The translations under genes were made by a program, and so were the position numbers. The notes below the pieces were generated by a model. It had not been told where the DNA came from, made no database searches, and saw only the letters and a list, made by a program, of their open reading frames with translations. A stretch of DNA of 64,000 bases. Source: Pigmentiphaga aceris (lineage in GTDB: Bacteria > Pseudomonadota > Gammaproteobacteria > Burkholderiales > Burkholderiaceae_B). The DNA lies in the NCBI RefSeq assembly GCF_008119665.1, contig NZ_CP043046.1, positions 3,596,001 through 3,660,000 of the forward strand. The letters run 5' to 3'. Shown in pieces: positions 1-8,592 of this stretch. Position 1 is the first letter of the stretch. Every line of letters starts with the position of its first letter.

Positions 1-56
1 ACCTGCATCATCGTGAACTTGTACAGGTCGGTGTCTAGCAGCGAAGTGATGATCAT
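1..56 (-). CDS. pncB: Nicotinate phosphoribosyltransferase, N-terminal end only
   Basis: The reverse strand from 56 reads MIITSLLDTDLYKFTMMQ and then runs off the window edge. This is the characteristic amino terminus of nicotinate phosphoribosyltransferase, the first enzyme of NAD salvage from nicotinate (Preiss-Handler pathway, cytoplasmic). Only about 18 residues are visible, so no catalytic residues can be judged. The gene is transcribed leftwards, divergently from fdxA. The match is to a remembered family N-terminus rather than to a domain search, but LLDTDLYKFTMMQ is very distinctive. Confidence 0.85.
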   Translation of the reverse strand, partial: MIITSLLDTDLYKFTMMQ

Positions 57-442
57 GTTGCCTGCCCGCCGCAAGCGGCGAGGTCGGGTTGAATGCCAGG
101 ATGGCGCGGGTCATGCACTGATAGCCATGCAATCAGAGCCCCGCAACTTAGCACAGCGAGGCCCTGTTTCGGGCTCATGCCCATACCGGCGGGCCGGTAG
201 TCAGCACCGACATACCACGGTATCCCGGCTGAAGATGGGGTTAACGCGACACGAGAAGCCCCAGTCCGGTAAAATCTCTGGCTATCCCGAATATTCATTA
301 CTGCACATCGCCTGCTCGCAGGACATCGAATCTTGTCGAAGACACGATTCGGGCGCGCGCTTATTGCTGCTCGCCCAGGCATATGCATGGTTGTCATTTC
401 CGTTAGTTATTTCCTTATGCCTTTTTGGCTGGAGCTCTTTTC
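57..442. other. Intergenic region between pncB and fdxA
   Basis: About 390 bases separate the divergent pncB and fdxA start codons, so both promoters should lie here. I see no convincing coding frame, RNA gene or clear -35/-10 pair. A GGAG ribosome binding site at 431-434 precedes fdxA with 8 bases of spacing. Confidence 0.5.
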
Positions 443-766
443 ATGACTCACGTCGTCACCGAAGCGTGCATCAAGTGCAAGTACACCGATTGCGTGGACG
501 TGTGCCCGGTCGACTGCTTCCGCGAAGGCCCGAATTTTCTGGTCATCGACCCCGATGAATGCATCGATTGCGCGGTCTGTATCCCGGAATGCCCGGCCAA
601 CGCGATCCTGGCAGAAGAAGACGTGCCGGCCGAGCAACTCGCCTTCATCAAGATCAATGCGGAACTGGCGCTGAACTGGCCCAGCATCACCCGCGCGAAA
701 AAGCCCCTGCCCGACGCCGACGAATGGCGTGATGTGGCGGACAAGCTTCAACACCTGGAGCGCTGA
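443..766 (+). CDS. fdxA: Seven-iron ferredoxin FdxA
   Basis: A 107-residue ferredoxin carrying one 3Fe-4S and one 4Fe-4S cluster, a soluble low-potential electron carrier. The cysteines at 9, 17, 21, 40, 43, 46 and 50 match, offset by one, the seven cluster ligands of Azotobacter ferredoxin I. The long C-terminal tail is typical of this family. The ATG at 443 is preferred over an upstream TTG at 425 because a GGAG box sits 8 bases before it and the protein then has the usual family length. The next gene, a ferredoxin-NADP reductase, starts 2 bases after the stop, so the two are very likely co-transcribed redox partners. Confidence 0.95.
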   Translation: MTHVVTEACIKCKYTDCVDVCPVDCFREGPNFLVIDPDECIDCAVCIPECPANAILAEEDVPAEQLAFIKINAELALNWPSITRAKKPLPDADEWRDVADKLQHLER

Positions 767-768
767 GC

Positions 769-1566
769 ATGACGGCCGACAAAGCGACGGTGGAAACACT
801 GACCTCGCACCACACCTGGGTGCCGGGCAAGCTGTTCTCGTTTGCCACCACGCGGCCGGCCGACTTCCAGTTCACCGCAGGGCAGTTCGCACGCCTGGGC
901 CTGGCACGGCCAAATGCCAACGGCGAGCCCGAGATGGTGTGGCGCGCCTACTCGATCGCTTCGTCGCCGCTGGCTCCCGAACTCGAGTTCTTCTCGATCG
1001 TGGTGCCTGACGGCCCATTCACCACGGGCCTGGTGGAGCTTGGCGTGGGTGACACCATCCACATCGACCCGGTTGCCTACGGCTTTCTGACGACGGAACG
1101 CTTTGCCCCTGGCGAAGATCTGTGGCTGATCTCTTCCGGCACCGGTCTGGCCCCGTTCCTGTCGATTCTGCAAGACCACGCGATCTGGCAGCAATACAAG
1201 CGGGTGGTCGTCGTGCACAGCGTGCGCGAAGTGGAAGAGTTGGCGTATCGCGTCGATATTGAAAACTTTGCCACACACCCGAACTTTGCGCCGTATTTTG
1301 CGCAAGAGCCCGATAGACTGAGCTATGTGCCCGTGGTGACTCGCGCTTCGGCAGGCGACATGCTCAACGCCCGGGTCCAGACCTTGCTTGAAGACGGAAG
1401 ACTCGAAAGTCGTGCCGGCATAACCCTCGACCCGGCGCGCTCCCGTGTCATGTTATGCGGCAACCCGGACATGCTGAAAACCTTGCGCGCCCAGCTTGGC
1501 GAACGCGGATTCAAACCGTCACGCCGGGGTGAAGCAGGCAATCTGGCTGTCGAGAACTACTGGTAG
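769..1566 (+). CDS. fpr: Ferredoxin-NADP(+) reductase
   Basis: A 265-residue FAD enzyme that exchanges electrons between NADPH and ferredoxin. The FAD-binding beta-barrel contains RAYSIASSP near residue 64. The NADP domain contains the glycine-rich SSGTGLAPFLSIL near residue 122, and a CGNPDM motif follows. The chain ends in a tryptophan, as in bacterial Fpr-type reductases where an aromatic residue stacks on the flavin. It begins 2 bases after fdxA, which fits a ferredoxin/reductase pair, often linked in proteobacteria to oxidative-stress or iron-sulfur supply. Confidence 0.93.
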   Translation: MTADKATVETLTSHHTWVPGKLFSFATTRPADFQFTAGQFARLGLARPNANGEPEMVWRAYSIASSPLAPELEFFSIVVPDGPFTTGLVELGVGDTIHIDPVAYGFLTTERFAPGEDLWLISSGTGLAPFLSILQDHAIWQQYKRVVVVHSVREVEELAYRVDIENFATHPNFAPYFAQEPDRLSYVPVVTRASAGDMLNARVQTLLEDGRLESRAGITLDPARSRVMLCGNPDMLKTLRAQLGERGFKPSRRGEAGNLAVENYW

Positions 1567-1610
1567 TTTTCGATGGGCGGTGCAGGGGCGATATGCAGGT
1601 TTCGCCCGTG

Positions 1611-1649
1611 TGACTGCTTGCCATGACTGCTTAGCATGACTGCCGCGCC
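1611..1649. repeat. Three degenerate 13-bp tandem units after fpr
   Basis: TGACTGCTTGCCA, TGACTGCTTAGCA and TGACTGCCGCGCC follow one another with a 13-base period in the non-coding gap after fpr. This is one of several similar short tandem repeats in intergenic DNA of this window. No function is evident. Confidence 0.7.
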
Positions 1650-1842
1650 TGATGCCCGGGTTGCGCGTGTTGCGTATAAGCATCTTTGTGACCTGCGTAC
1701 AAGAGGCCAGCTAGACGGACGGTAATTAACATAGTTGCGTACTTGCTACTACTTGTTGCCAGCATTCATTGCAATGCGGCGGCAAGCCGCGCACTATCAG
1801 CGTGTTTGCACGCTCCCCGCACGCGCCCTTTTCGAGACTTCC

Positions 1843-3102
1843 ATGCTGTATCAGATTCGTGAACTGCAACGTGCCATCTTGAACCCGATGGTCAGTTTTG
1901 CCGAAGCCGGCGCCCAGCTTTTCTCAAGCCCGTACAGCCCCTTTGCCTACACGCCCCTGTCGCGTCGCATTGCTGCCGGATACGAGCTGTTCTACCGCTT
2001 GGCCAAAGATTACGAGAAGCCCGCCTGGGGCCTGTCCGAAACCACCATTGATGGCAAAACCGTTGCCGTCAAGGAGGAAATCGCTGCAGAACGTCCGTTC
2101 TGCAAGCTGGTTCATTTCCGCCGCGAAGCGCCGTCAGGCGTGCCTGCCGACCCCACCATTCTGCTGGTTGCACCGCTGTCCGGTCACCACGCCACGCTGC
2201 TGCGCGATACCGTCCGTGCCCTGATTCCCCAGCACAACGTCTACGTCACCGACTGGATCGATGCGCGCATGGTGCCGGTGTCTGCCGGGCCGTTCCACCT
2301 TGACGACTACGTGCGTTACGTCCAGGAATTCATCCGCCAGCTCGGCCCCGATGTGCACGTGATCTCGGTATGCCAGCCCACGGTGCCGGTACTGGCCGCC
2401 ATCTCGCTGATGGCCACTGCCAAAGACCCGATGCTGCCGCGAAGCATGATCATGATGGGTGGACCCATCGACCCGCGCAAGTCGCCCACCGAGGTGAACA
2501 ATCTTGCCGTCGAGAAGCCCTACGCATGGTTCGAAGACAACCTGATTCACCGTGTGCCCGCCCCGTTCGCGGGCGTGGGCCGCAAGGTGTATCCGGGCTT
2601 CCTGCAACATGCCGGATTCATGGCCATGAACCCCGATCGCCATGCGACCTCGCATTACGATTTCTATCTGGACCTGGTGCGCGGCGACGACGAAGACGCC
2701 GAAACCCATCGCCGCTTCTACGACGAGTACAACGCAGTGCTGGACATGCCTGCCGAGTACTACCTGGACACCATCAAGACCGTGTTCCAGGAACACCGCC
2801 TGCCGCGTGGCATCTGGAAGGTGGCGGGCGAACTGGTGCGCCCGGCTGACATCGAGACGGTTGCCCTGCTGACCATCGAAGGTGAGCTGGACGACATTTC
2901 CGGCTCTGGCCAGACGCGTGCTGCACAAGACTTGTGCACCGGCATCCCGAAGGCCAACAAGGAACACTTCACCTTGCCCAAGGCAGGCCATTACGGCATT
3001 TTCTCGGGCCGTCGCTGGCGCGAGATCACCTGCCCGAAGATTGCGGAATTCATCCGCCGCGATCGCAGCGAACCGGCTGTGAAGGTTCGCGCAAGCGCCT
3101 GA
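1843..3102 (+). CDS. phaZ: Intracellular polyhydroxybutyrate depolymerase
   Basis: A 419-residue protein of the intracellular PHB depolymerase family, which degrades storage granules of native amorphous poly(3-hydroxybutyrate). It has an alpha/beta-hydrolase fold with DWIDARMVP and the nucleophile region VISVCQPTVPV. The nucleophile position is Cys177 rather than Ser, as known for the Ralstonia PhaZa1-type enzymes. A late histidine in KAGHYGIFSGRRW is the probable catalytic base. I chose the ATG at 1843 (MLYQIRELQRA) because family members start MLYQ; an extra 36 residues upstream in frame look non-homologous. No pha synthesis genes are adjacent. Confidence 0.92.
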   Translation: MLYQIRELQRAILNPMVSFAEAGAQLFSSPYSPFAYTPLSRRIAAGYELFYRLAKDYEKPAWGLSETTIDGKTVAVKEEIAAERPFCKLVHFRREAPSGVPADPTILLVAPLSGHHATLLRDTVRALIPQHNVYVTDWIDARMVPVSAGPFHLDDYVRYVQEFIRQLGPDVHVISVCQPTVPVLAAISLMATAKDPMLPRSMIMMGGPIDPRKSPTEVNNLAVEKPYAWFEDNLIHRVPAPFAGVGRKVYPGFLQHAGFMAMNPDRHATSHYDFYLDLVRGDDEDAETHRRFYDEYNAVLDMPAEYYLDTIKTVFQEHRLPRGIWKVAGELVRPADIETVALLTIEGELDDISGSGQTRAAQDLCTGIPKANKEHFTLPKAGHYGIFSGRRWREITCPKIAEFIRRDRSEPAVKVRASA

Positions 3103-3120
3103 GGCATTACGCGGGATAAT

Positions 3121-3177
3121 GGCGGGTTAGGCGGCCTATTGCGCCAGCAATGTGGTCGCATCAACCCTGACCCGCCA
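3121..3177 (+). promoter_or_regulatory. Long-range stem ending at the rnfB start codon
   Basis: GGCGGGTTAGG at 3121-3131 can pair with CCTGACCCGCC at 3167-3177, with one G-U pair, so the stem would close directly on the start ATG of the next gene. That start has no obvious Shine-Dalgarno sequence. The stem could restrain translation or simply be chance in GC-rich DNA. Confidence 0.3.
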
Positions 3178-3917
3178 TGATGGTTCCTGCAACTAATTAT
3201 TCGACGCTTTCTTCGACGCCTTCTGCTGCTGCATCCGCCGCTGTCATTCCAGTGGTCATTCCCGATGCGCGCGCCGCCCTTACCGACCAGATCGATGCCT
3301 TGTTGCCGCAGACGCAGTGCACGCAATGCGGCTTCGATGGCTGCCGTCCGTATGCCGCAGCCATTGCCACGGGTGAAGCGGGTATCGACCGCTGCCCGCC
3401 CGGTGGCGATGTTGGCGTAACACGCCTTGCCACGCTGCTGCGACTTCCCGTGGTACCCCTGGATACGCACTACGGCGAACACAAGGCCCGCCATGTCGCC
3501 GTCATTGACGAACGCCATTGCATCGGGTGCACCTTGTGCATCCAGGCCTGTCCGGTCGATGCCATTCTGGGTGCCAACAAGTTCATGCACACGGTCTTGA
3601 ACGACCTTTGCAGCGGTTGCGAGCTGTGCATTGCGCCCTGTCCGGTCGATTGCATCAGCATGGCACCGGCACGCGCCTGGGACCAGGAGGATGCGGACCA
3701 GGCTCGCCGGCGTCACCAGCATCGCAACCTGCGCCTGACAAGGCCGCCACGAAGCGTCAAGACGCCTGTAGCGTCCGAGAAGCTGCCTGCAGACTCCTGT
3801 ATCCCGGCATCGCCAATGGACGCCTCTGCAGCACCTGCGGATGACGCCAAGCGCGACGTGATTGCCGCAGCCTTGGCCCGTGCCCGCGCGCGTCGCGCAG
3901 GAACGGGTACCGCGTGA
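3177..3917 (+). CDS. rnfB: RnfB/RsxB-like iron-sulfur electron transport protein
   Basis: A 246-residue protein with three iron-sulfur segments. The first is an RnfB-type Cys set at residues 48, 51, 56 and 73 ([11 protein letters not shown] then CPPGG). Two ferredoxin 4Fe-4S motifs follow, [14 protein letters not shown] (115-125) and [14 protein letters not shown] (145-155). Unlike full-length RnfB of gamma-proteobacteria there is no N-terminal membrane helix; a Ser/Ala-rich leader of about 30 residues replaces it. The tail is Ala/Arg-rich. No other rnf subunit is nearby, which is usual for beta-proteobacteria, where this gene sits beside nth. It probably donates electrons to, or repairs, iron-sulfur proteins, but the partner is not visible. 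Confidence 0.85.
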   Translation: MMVPATNYSTLSSTPSAAASAAVIPVVIPDARAALTDQIDALLPQTQCTQCGFDGCRPYAAAIATGEAGIDRCPPGGDVGVTRLATLLRLPVVPLDTHYGEHKARHVAVIDERHCIGCTLCIQACPVDAILGANKFMHTVLNDLCSGCELCIAPCPVDCISMAPARAWDQEDADQARRRHQHRNLRLTRPPRSVKTPVASEKLPADSCIPASPMDASAAPADDAKRDVIAAALARARARRAGTGTA

Positions 3918-3954
3918 CCCTGCCAGCCGCGCCCATACATCACCACCACGCCCA

Positions 3955-4599
3955 ATGAATCCCGCCAAACGCTTCGAGATATTTCGCCGCCTGCGCGATG
4001 CCAATCCCACGCCCAGAACCGAACTGGAATACGACACGCCTTTCCAGTTGCTGATTGCGGTGATCCTGTCGGCCCAGGCCACCGACAAGTCGGTGAACCT
4101 GGCCACCAAACGCTTCTTCCCGGAACACGGCACGCCCGCCACCCTGCTGGCACTGGGTGAAGAAGGCTTGTCGGACTACATCAAGACCATCGGCCTGTAT
4201 CGCACCAAGGCACGCAATGTCATTGCCACCTGTAGGATCTTGCTTGAACAGCATCAGGGTGAAGTGCCACAAGACCGCGAGTCGCTCGAAGCCCTGCCCG
4301 GGGTCGGACGCAAGACGGCCAACGTGGTGCTGAACACGGCGTTCGGGCAGATCGCCATGGCGGTCGATACCCATATTTTCCGCGTGTCCAACCGCACCAA
4401 TATCGCGCCCGGCAAGAACGTCGTGGAAGTCGAAAAGAAACTCATGAAGTTCGTGCCCAAAGAGTTTCTGATGGACGCACACCACTGGCTGATTCTGCAT
4501 GGTCGCTATGTGTGCGTCGCCCGTACGCCGAAATGCCCGGTTTGCGGCATTGCAGACCTGTGTGAATACCGCGAGAAAACGCCTATCGCTAGCAGGTAA
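3955..4599 (+). CDS. nth: Endonuclease III, DNA glycosylase/AP lyase
   Basis: A 214-residue base-excision repair enzyme that removes oxidised pyrimidines and nicks abasic sites. The helix-hairpin-helix LPGVGRKTANVVLN carries Lys120 and the following VDTHIFRVSNR carries Asp138, the same positions as the catalytic pair in E. coli Nth. The 4Fe-4S cluster cysteines are at 187, 194, 197 and 203 (C-x6-C-x2-C-x5-C), again identical to E. coli numbering. The ATG at 3955 gives the standard length; an in-frame extension to 3862 overlaps rnfB and is unlikely. Proximity to rnfB may reflect the need for an iron-sulfur cluster. Confidence 0.97.
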   Translation: MNPAKRFEIFRRLRDANPTPRTELEYDTPFQLLIAVILSAQATDKSVNLATKRFFPEHGTPATLLALGEEGLSDYIKTIGLYRTKARNVIATCRILLEQHQGEVPQDRESLEALPGVGRKTANVVLNTAFGQIAMAVDTHIFRVSNRTNIAPGKNVVEVEKKLMKFVPKEFLMDAHHWLILHGRYVCVARTPKCPVCGIADLCEYREKTPIASR

Positions 4600-4747
4600 T
4601 TGCCGCAGTGCGGCACCCTGGGCAAATACCGATGCTTTTGGGTGGGACCATCTTTCACAATGAGGCGCGTTGCGACAGCTGCGGGATTTTCTGCACTGCA
4701 TCGCAAACCCGCCAGCTCCGGCGTGAAAGAAAAGGCATCCATCACCC

Positions 4748-5521
4748 ATGAGCGACCTGATTTTAGAAACCCGCGCACTCACCAAAGAATTCCGAGGGTT
4801 CGTTGCCGTCAGCAACGTCAACCTTCAAGTGCAGCGAGGCCATATCCACGCGCTGATCGGTCCCAATGGCGCGGGCAAGACCACGTGTTTCAACCTGCTG
4901 ACCAAGTTCCTGGCCCCGACCAAGGGCAAGATCCTGTTCAACGGGGCCGATATCACCGGTGAACGTCCGGCGCAGATTGCACGGCGCGGCATCATCCGCT
5001 CGTTCCAGATCTCGGCAGTGTTCCCCAACCTGACCGTGCTGGAAAACGTGCGTATCGGTTTGCAGCGCAACACGGGCACGTCGTTCCATTTCTGGAAGCG
5101 CGAATCCACGCTCAACGTGTTGAACGACCGTGCTCGCGCACTGCTCGATGAAGTCGACCTGGGCGGCTTTGCCGACACGCAGACCGTCAACCTGCCCTAC
5201 GGCCGCAAGCGCGCGCTGGAAATCGCCACGACCTTGGCGATGGAACCTGAACTCATGTTGCTCGACGAACCCACGCAAGGCATGGGTCACGAGGACGTGG
5301 ACCGCGTCACGCAACTGATCAAGAAGGTCAGCGCGGGCCGCACCATCCTGATGGTCGAACACAATATGAACGTGATCTCTTCGATCGCTGACAAGATCAC
5401 GGTGCTTGCACGCGGCGCGGTGCTGGCCGAAGGTCCGTATGACACGGTGTCGCGTGATCCGGCGGTGATGGAAGCTTACATGGGCACCTCGGAAGGCGCA
5501 CTTGAAGGAGCACACGGATGA
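4748..5521 (+). CDS. livG: Branched-chain amino-acid-type ABC transporter ATPase LivG
   Basis: A 257-residue ATPase of the HAAT family. Walker A is canonical (GPNGAGKT, residues 38-45), Walker B is LMLLDEP (169-175) and the H-loop is MVEHN. The signature, normally LSGGQ or LSYGQ, reads LPYGRKR (149-155), so it is degenerate. It is the first gene of a five-gene transport operon and overlaps livF by 4 bases (ATGA), implying translational coupling. An AAGG box lies shortly before the start. The substrate is not fixed by the sequence: HAAT systems move leucine-type amino acids, amides, urea or aromatic acids. Confidence 0.9.
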   Translation: MSDLILETRALTKEFRGFVAVSNVNLQVQRGHIHALIGPNGAGKTTCFNLLTKFLAPTKGKILFNGADITGERPAQIARRGIIRSFQISAVFPNLTVLENVRIGLQRNTGTSFHFWKRESTLNVLNDRARALLDEVDLGGFADTQTVNLPYGRKRALEIATTLAMEPELMLLDEPTQGMGHEDVDRVTQLIKKVSAGRTILMVEHNMNVISSIADKITVLARGAVLAEGPYDTVSRDPAVMEAYMGTSEGALEGAHG

Positions 5522-6267
5522 GCGTGGCATCGATGAAGACATCGACCAGTGCACCGGTCGGCGAAATGGCGCTTGAAATCACCGGGCTGAACGCTTGGTA
5601 CGGCGAATCGCACATCCTGCATGGCGTGGACATGAAGGTTCGGCGCGGTGAAGTCGTCACGCTGCTGGGCCGCAACGGCGCAGGTCGTACCACTACCTTG
5701 CGTGCGATGCTGGGCCTGACGGGCGCGCGCAAAGGCTCGATCCGCATCAACGGCACCGAAGCCATCGACATGCCCACGCACCGCATTGCCCACCTGGGCA
5801 TCGGTTATTGCCCCGAAGAGCGCGGCATCTTTTCCTCGCTGTCCTGCGAAGAAAATCTGATGCTGCCGCCGCCGCTCAAAGGCAAGGGCAAGGGCATGAG
5901 CATCGCCGAAATCTACGAGATGTTCCCCAACTTGCACGAGCGCCGCAATTCCCAAGGCACACGTCTGTCGGGCGGTGAACAGCAGATGCTGGCGGTTGCG
6001 CGCATCTTGCGCACCGGTGCCAACCTGCTGCTGCTCGACGAGATTTCCGAAGGCCTGGCACCGGTCATCGTGCAGACGCTGGCACGCATGATCACCGAGC
6101 TGAAAAGCCGCGGCTACACCATCGTGATGGTGGAACAGAACTTCCGTTTCGCCGCCCCGCTTGCCGACCGCTTCTATGTGCTTGAACACGGTGCCGTGGT
6201 CGAACAGTTCGAAGCCAGCGAGCTGGCTGCAAAACAAGACACGCTGAACGAATTGCTGGGCGTCTGA
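5518..6267 (+). CDS. livF: ABC transporter ATPase LivF with a Lys-to-Arg Walker A
   Basis: A 249-residue HAAT-family ATPase, partner of LivG. The signature RLSGGEQQ is canonical. Walker A reads GRNGAGRT: the codon is CGT, so the conserved nucleotide-binding lysine is arginine. Walker B ends DEI instead of DEP, and the H-loop histidine is glutamine (MVEQN), the last being common in LivF. An approximately 15-residue N-terminal extension (MSVASMKTSTSAP) precedes the usual start. I have a recollection that GRNGAGRT occurs in a subset of LivF proteins, so it may be a lineage feature rather than a mutation. It overlaps livG by 4 bases. Confidence 0.88.
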   Translation: MSVASMKTSTSAPVGEMALEITGLNAWYGESHILHGVDMKVRRGEVVTLLGRNGAGRTTTLRAMLGLTGARKGSIRINGTEAIDMPTHRIAHLGIGYCPEERGIFSSLSCEENLMLPPPLKGKGKGMSIAEIYEMFPNLHERRNSQGTRLSGGEQQMLAVARILRTGANLLLLDEISEGLAPVIVQTLARMITELKSRGYTIVMVEQNFRFAAPLADRFYVLEHGAVVEQFEASELAAKQDTLNELLGV

Positions 6268-6383
6268 CACCTGCTATCCGCTGGCACTCACCCTAAGCTG
6301 GCAGCGCTATCACACTGCCGGCCGCACTACCGGCCAATCGAGCCGGGCCCATCACGTACCGCCCCCATAAGGGAGATTTTTTG

Positions 6384-7595
6384 ATGAAACTCAACACCCT
6401 GGCTAGCGCCATCGCCACCCTTGGCCTCATCTGCGCTACTGGCGCGGCACAGGCGCAGGCTAACTCCGACGTGATCCGCATCGGTTTCATCACCGACGGT
6501 TCCAGCGTTTACGCCGACATCGACGGTCCCGCAGGCGCGGAAGCCATCCGCATGGCGGTTGCAGATTTCGGTGGCACGCTGAACGGCAAAAAAATCGAAG
6601 TGCTGTACGCCGACCACCAGAACAAGGCCGACGTCGCATCGTCGCGTGCCCGTGAATGGTTCGACCAACAGAACGTACAACTGCTGATCGGCGGCACCAA
6701 CTCGGCGACCAGCCTGGCCATGCAGCAGGTCGCAGCCGAAAAGAAGCGCGCCTTCATCTCGGTGGGTGCCGGTTCTTCGCGCATCACCAACGAAGCCTGC
6801 ACGCCCTATTCCATCCACTATGCCTATGACACCGTGGCGCTTGCCAAGGGCACCGGCAATGCGGTGGTCAAGCAAGGCGGCAAGAACTGGTACTTCCTGA
6901 CCGCTGACTACGCCTTTGGCCAGTCGCTGCAGGAAGACGCCACCAAGGTGGTCAATGCAGCGGGCGGCAAGGTGGTGGGTTCGACCAAACACCCGCTGGC
7001 AGCGCCCGACTTCTCGTCCTTCCTGTTGCAGGCGCAATCCTCGAAGGCCGACATCCTGGCACTGGCCAATGCTGGCGGTGACACGATTGCCGCGATCAAG
7101 GCCGCCGACGAATTCGGCGTCACCAAGAGCATGAAGCTGGCCGGTCTGCTGGTCTTCATCAACGACACGCACGCAGTCGGCCTGCAAGCCATGCAGGGCC
7201 TGTACCTGACCGATGGCTGGTACTGGAACATGAACGACGAGACGCGTGCCTGGAGCGCCAAGTTCGAAGCCAAGGTCAAGCGCAAGCCGTCGATGCTGCA
7301 AGCAGCTGACTACTCGGCCACCATGCAATGGCTGAACGCTGCCAAGGCAACCAACTCGACGTCTGCCGAAGACACCATCAAGTACATGAAGGAAAACAAG
7401 ATCAACGACTTTTTCGCCAAGAACGGCTACGTTCGCGAAGACGGTCGCATGATCTATGACATGTACCTGATGCAAGTGAAGACCCCGGCCGAATCGAAAG
7501 GCCCGTGGGACTACTACAAGGTCGTGGCAACCTTGCCTGGTGAAGAGGTCTACACCACGCGTGCTGAATCGCGTTGCTCGCTGATCAAGAAATAA
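6384..7595 (+). CDS. Periplasmic branched-chain amino-acid-type binding protein
   Basis: A 403-residue ABC substrate-binding protein (LivJ/LivK-like, Peripla_BP_6 fold). MKLNTLASAIATLGLICA followed by GAAQAQA is a clear Sec signal peptide. The mature part starts IRIGFITDGSSVYADIDG and contains the typical LIGGTNSATSLAMQ segment near residue 100. The ATG at 6384 is chosen over TTG 6381 because GGGAG at 6371-6375 is 8 bases away. Placement between the ATPases and the permeases, with a hairpin just downstream, suggests it is made in excess over the membrane subunits. The ligand is unknown; proteins of this branch often bind compounds other than leucine. Confidence 0.9.
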   Translation: MKLNTLASAIATLGLICATGAAQAQANSDVIRIGFITDGSSVYADIDGPAGAEAIRMAVADFGGTLNGKKIEVLYADHQNKADVASSRAREWFDQQNVQLLIGGTNSATSLAMQQVAAEKKRAFISVGAGSSRITNEACTPYSIHYAYDTVALAKGTGNAVVKQGGKNWYFLTADYAFGQSLQEDATKVVNAAGGKVVGSTKHPLAAPDFSSFLLQAQSSKADILALANAGGDTIAAIKAADEFGVTKSMKLAGLLVFINDTHAVGLQAMQGLYLTDGWYWNMNDETRAWSAKFEAKVKRKPSMLQAADYSATMQWLNAAKATNSTSAEDTIKYMKENKINDFFAKNGYVREDGRMIYDMYLMQVKTPAESKGPWDYYKVVATLPGEEVYTTRAESRCSLIKK

Positions 7596-7602
7596 GCCCG
7601 GT

Positions 7603-7630
7603 GCGCGGGCCGGCGTTGGCCGGCCCGTGC
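7603..7630 (+). terminator. Intra-operon hairpin after the binding-protein gene
   Basis: Bases 7603-7613 pair with 7620-7630 in an 11-bp GC-rich stem (core GGGCCGG/CCGGCCC), followed only by TTCTTC. This looks like a leaky terminator or an mRNA-stabilising hairpin that lowers permease relative to binding-protein expression, a common arrangement in such operons. Confidence 0.6.
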
Positions 7631-7704
7631 TTCTTCACCCCCGCACGTATCGTTTCGCAGCCGCTGCATGCACCGGGCGCTGCGGCAGTCGAGGTTCGCA
7701 TTCC

Positions 7705-8592
7705 ATGACCGATTTCTTCGGCATTCCTATTCAGGCACTGCTCGGGCAGTTGCTGCTCGGCTTGGTGAACGGATCGTTCTACGCGATTCTGTCACTGGGC
7801 CTCGCCGTGATTTTCGGCCTTCTCAACGTCATCAACTTTGCCCACGGTGCGCTCTACATGATGGGCGCCTTTCTCACCTGGATGGGATTGCGATACCTGG
7901 GCGTCAATTACTGGGTGATGCTGCTGTTGGCGCCGATCGGCGTCGGCATCTTCGGCGTCATCATCGAGAAGCTCTTCCTGCGCTGGTTGTACAAGCTTGA
8001 TCACTTGTACGGCCTGCTGATGACCTTCGGCCTGACGCTGATGCTGGAAGGACTGTTCCGCAGCTTCTTCGGCGTGTCCGGCCAACCCTACCCGGTGCCC
8101 GACGCCTTGCGTGGCGCAACCAACCTGGGCTTCATGATCCTGCCGAATTACCGCGCATGGGTTGTCGTGGCTTCGCTGATCGTGTGCTTTGCAACCTGGT
8201 ACGTGATCGAACGCACCAAGCTCGGTGCCTATCTGCGTGCTGGGACCGAGAACCCGCGCCTGGTGGAAGCCTTCGGCATCAACGTGCCGCTGATGGTCAC
8301 GCTGACCTATGGTTTCGGCGTGGCGCTGGCCGGTTTTGCCGGCGTGCTGGCAGCCCCGGTGCTGCAGGTGTCGCCGCTGATGGGATCGAACCTGATCATC
8401 ACCGTGTTTGCGGTCGTGGTGATCGGCGGCATGGGCTCGATCATGGGTGCCATCCTGACGGGCCTCGGCCTGGGTGTCGTTGAAGGTCTGACCAAGGTCT
8501 TCTACCCCGAAGCCTCGAACACCGTGGTGTTCCTCATCATGGCGATCGTGCTGATGATCCGCCCGGCCGGTCTCTTTGGGAAAGAAAAATGA
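7705..8592 (+). CDS. livH: ABC transporter permease LivH
   Basis: A 295-residue inner-membrane permease of the HAAT family with about eight hydrophobic segments. GLVNGSFYAILSLGLAVIFG followed by LLNVINFAHG is the classic LivH N-terminal motif, and the family loop GTENPRLVEAFGIN lies near residue 180. The ATG at 7705 is preferred over an in-frame start at 7627 because GAGG at 7691-7694 precedes it and the extra residues are hydrophilic and non-homologous. It overlaps livM by 4 bases. Confidence 0.92.
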   Translation: MTDFFGIPIQALLGQLLLGLVNGSFYAILSLGLAVIFGLLNVINFAHGALYMMGAFLTWMGLRYLGVNYWVMLLLAPIGVGIFGVIIEKLFLRWLYKLDHLYGLLMTFGLTLMLEGLFRSFFGVSGQPYPVPDALRGATNLGFMILPNYRAWVVVASLIVCFATWYVIERTKLGAYLRAGTENPRLVEAFGINVPLMVTLTYGFGVALAGFAGVLAAPVLQVSPLMGSNLIITVFAVVVIGGMGSIMGAILTGLGLGVVEGLTKVFYPEASNTVVFLIMAIVLMIRPAGLFGKEK

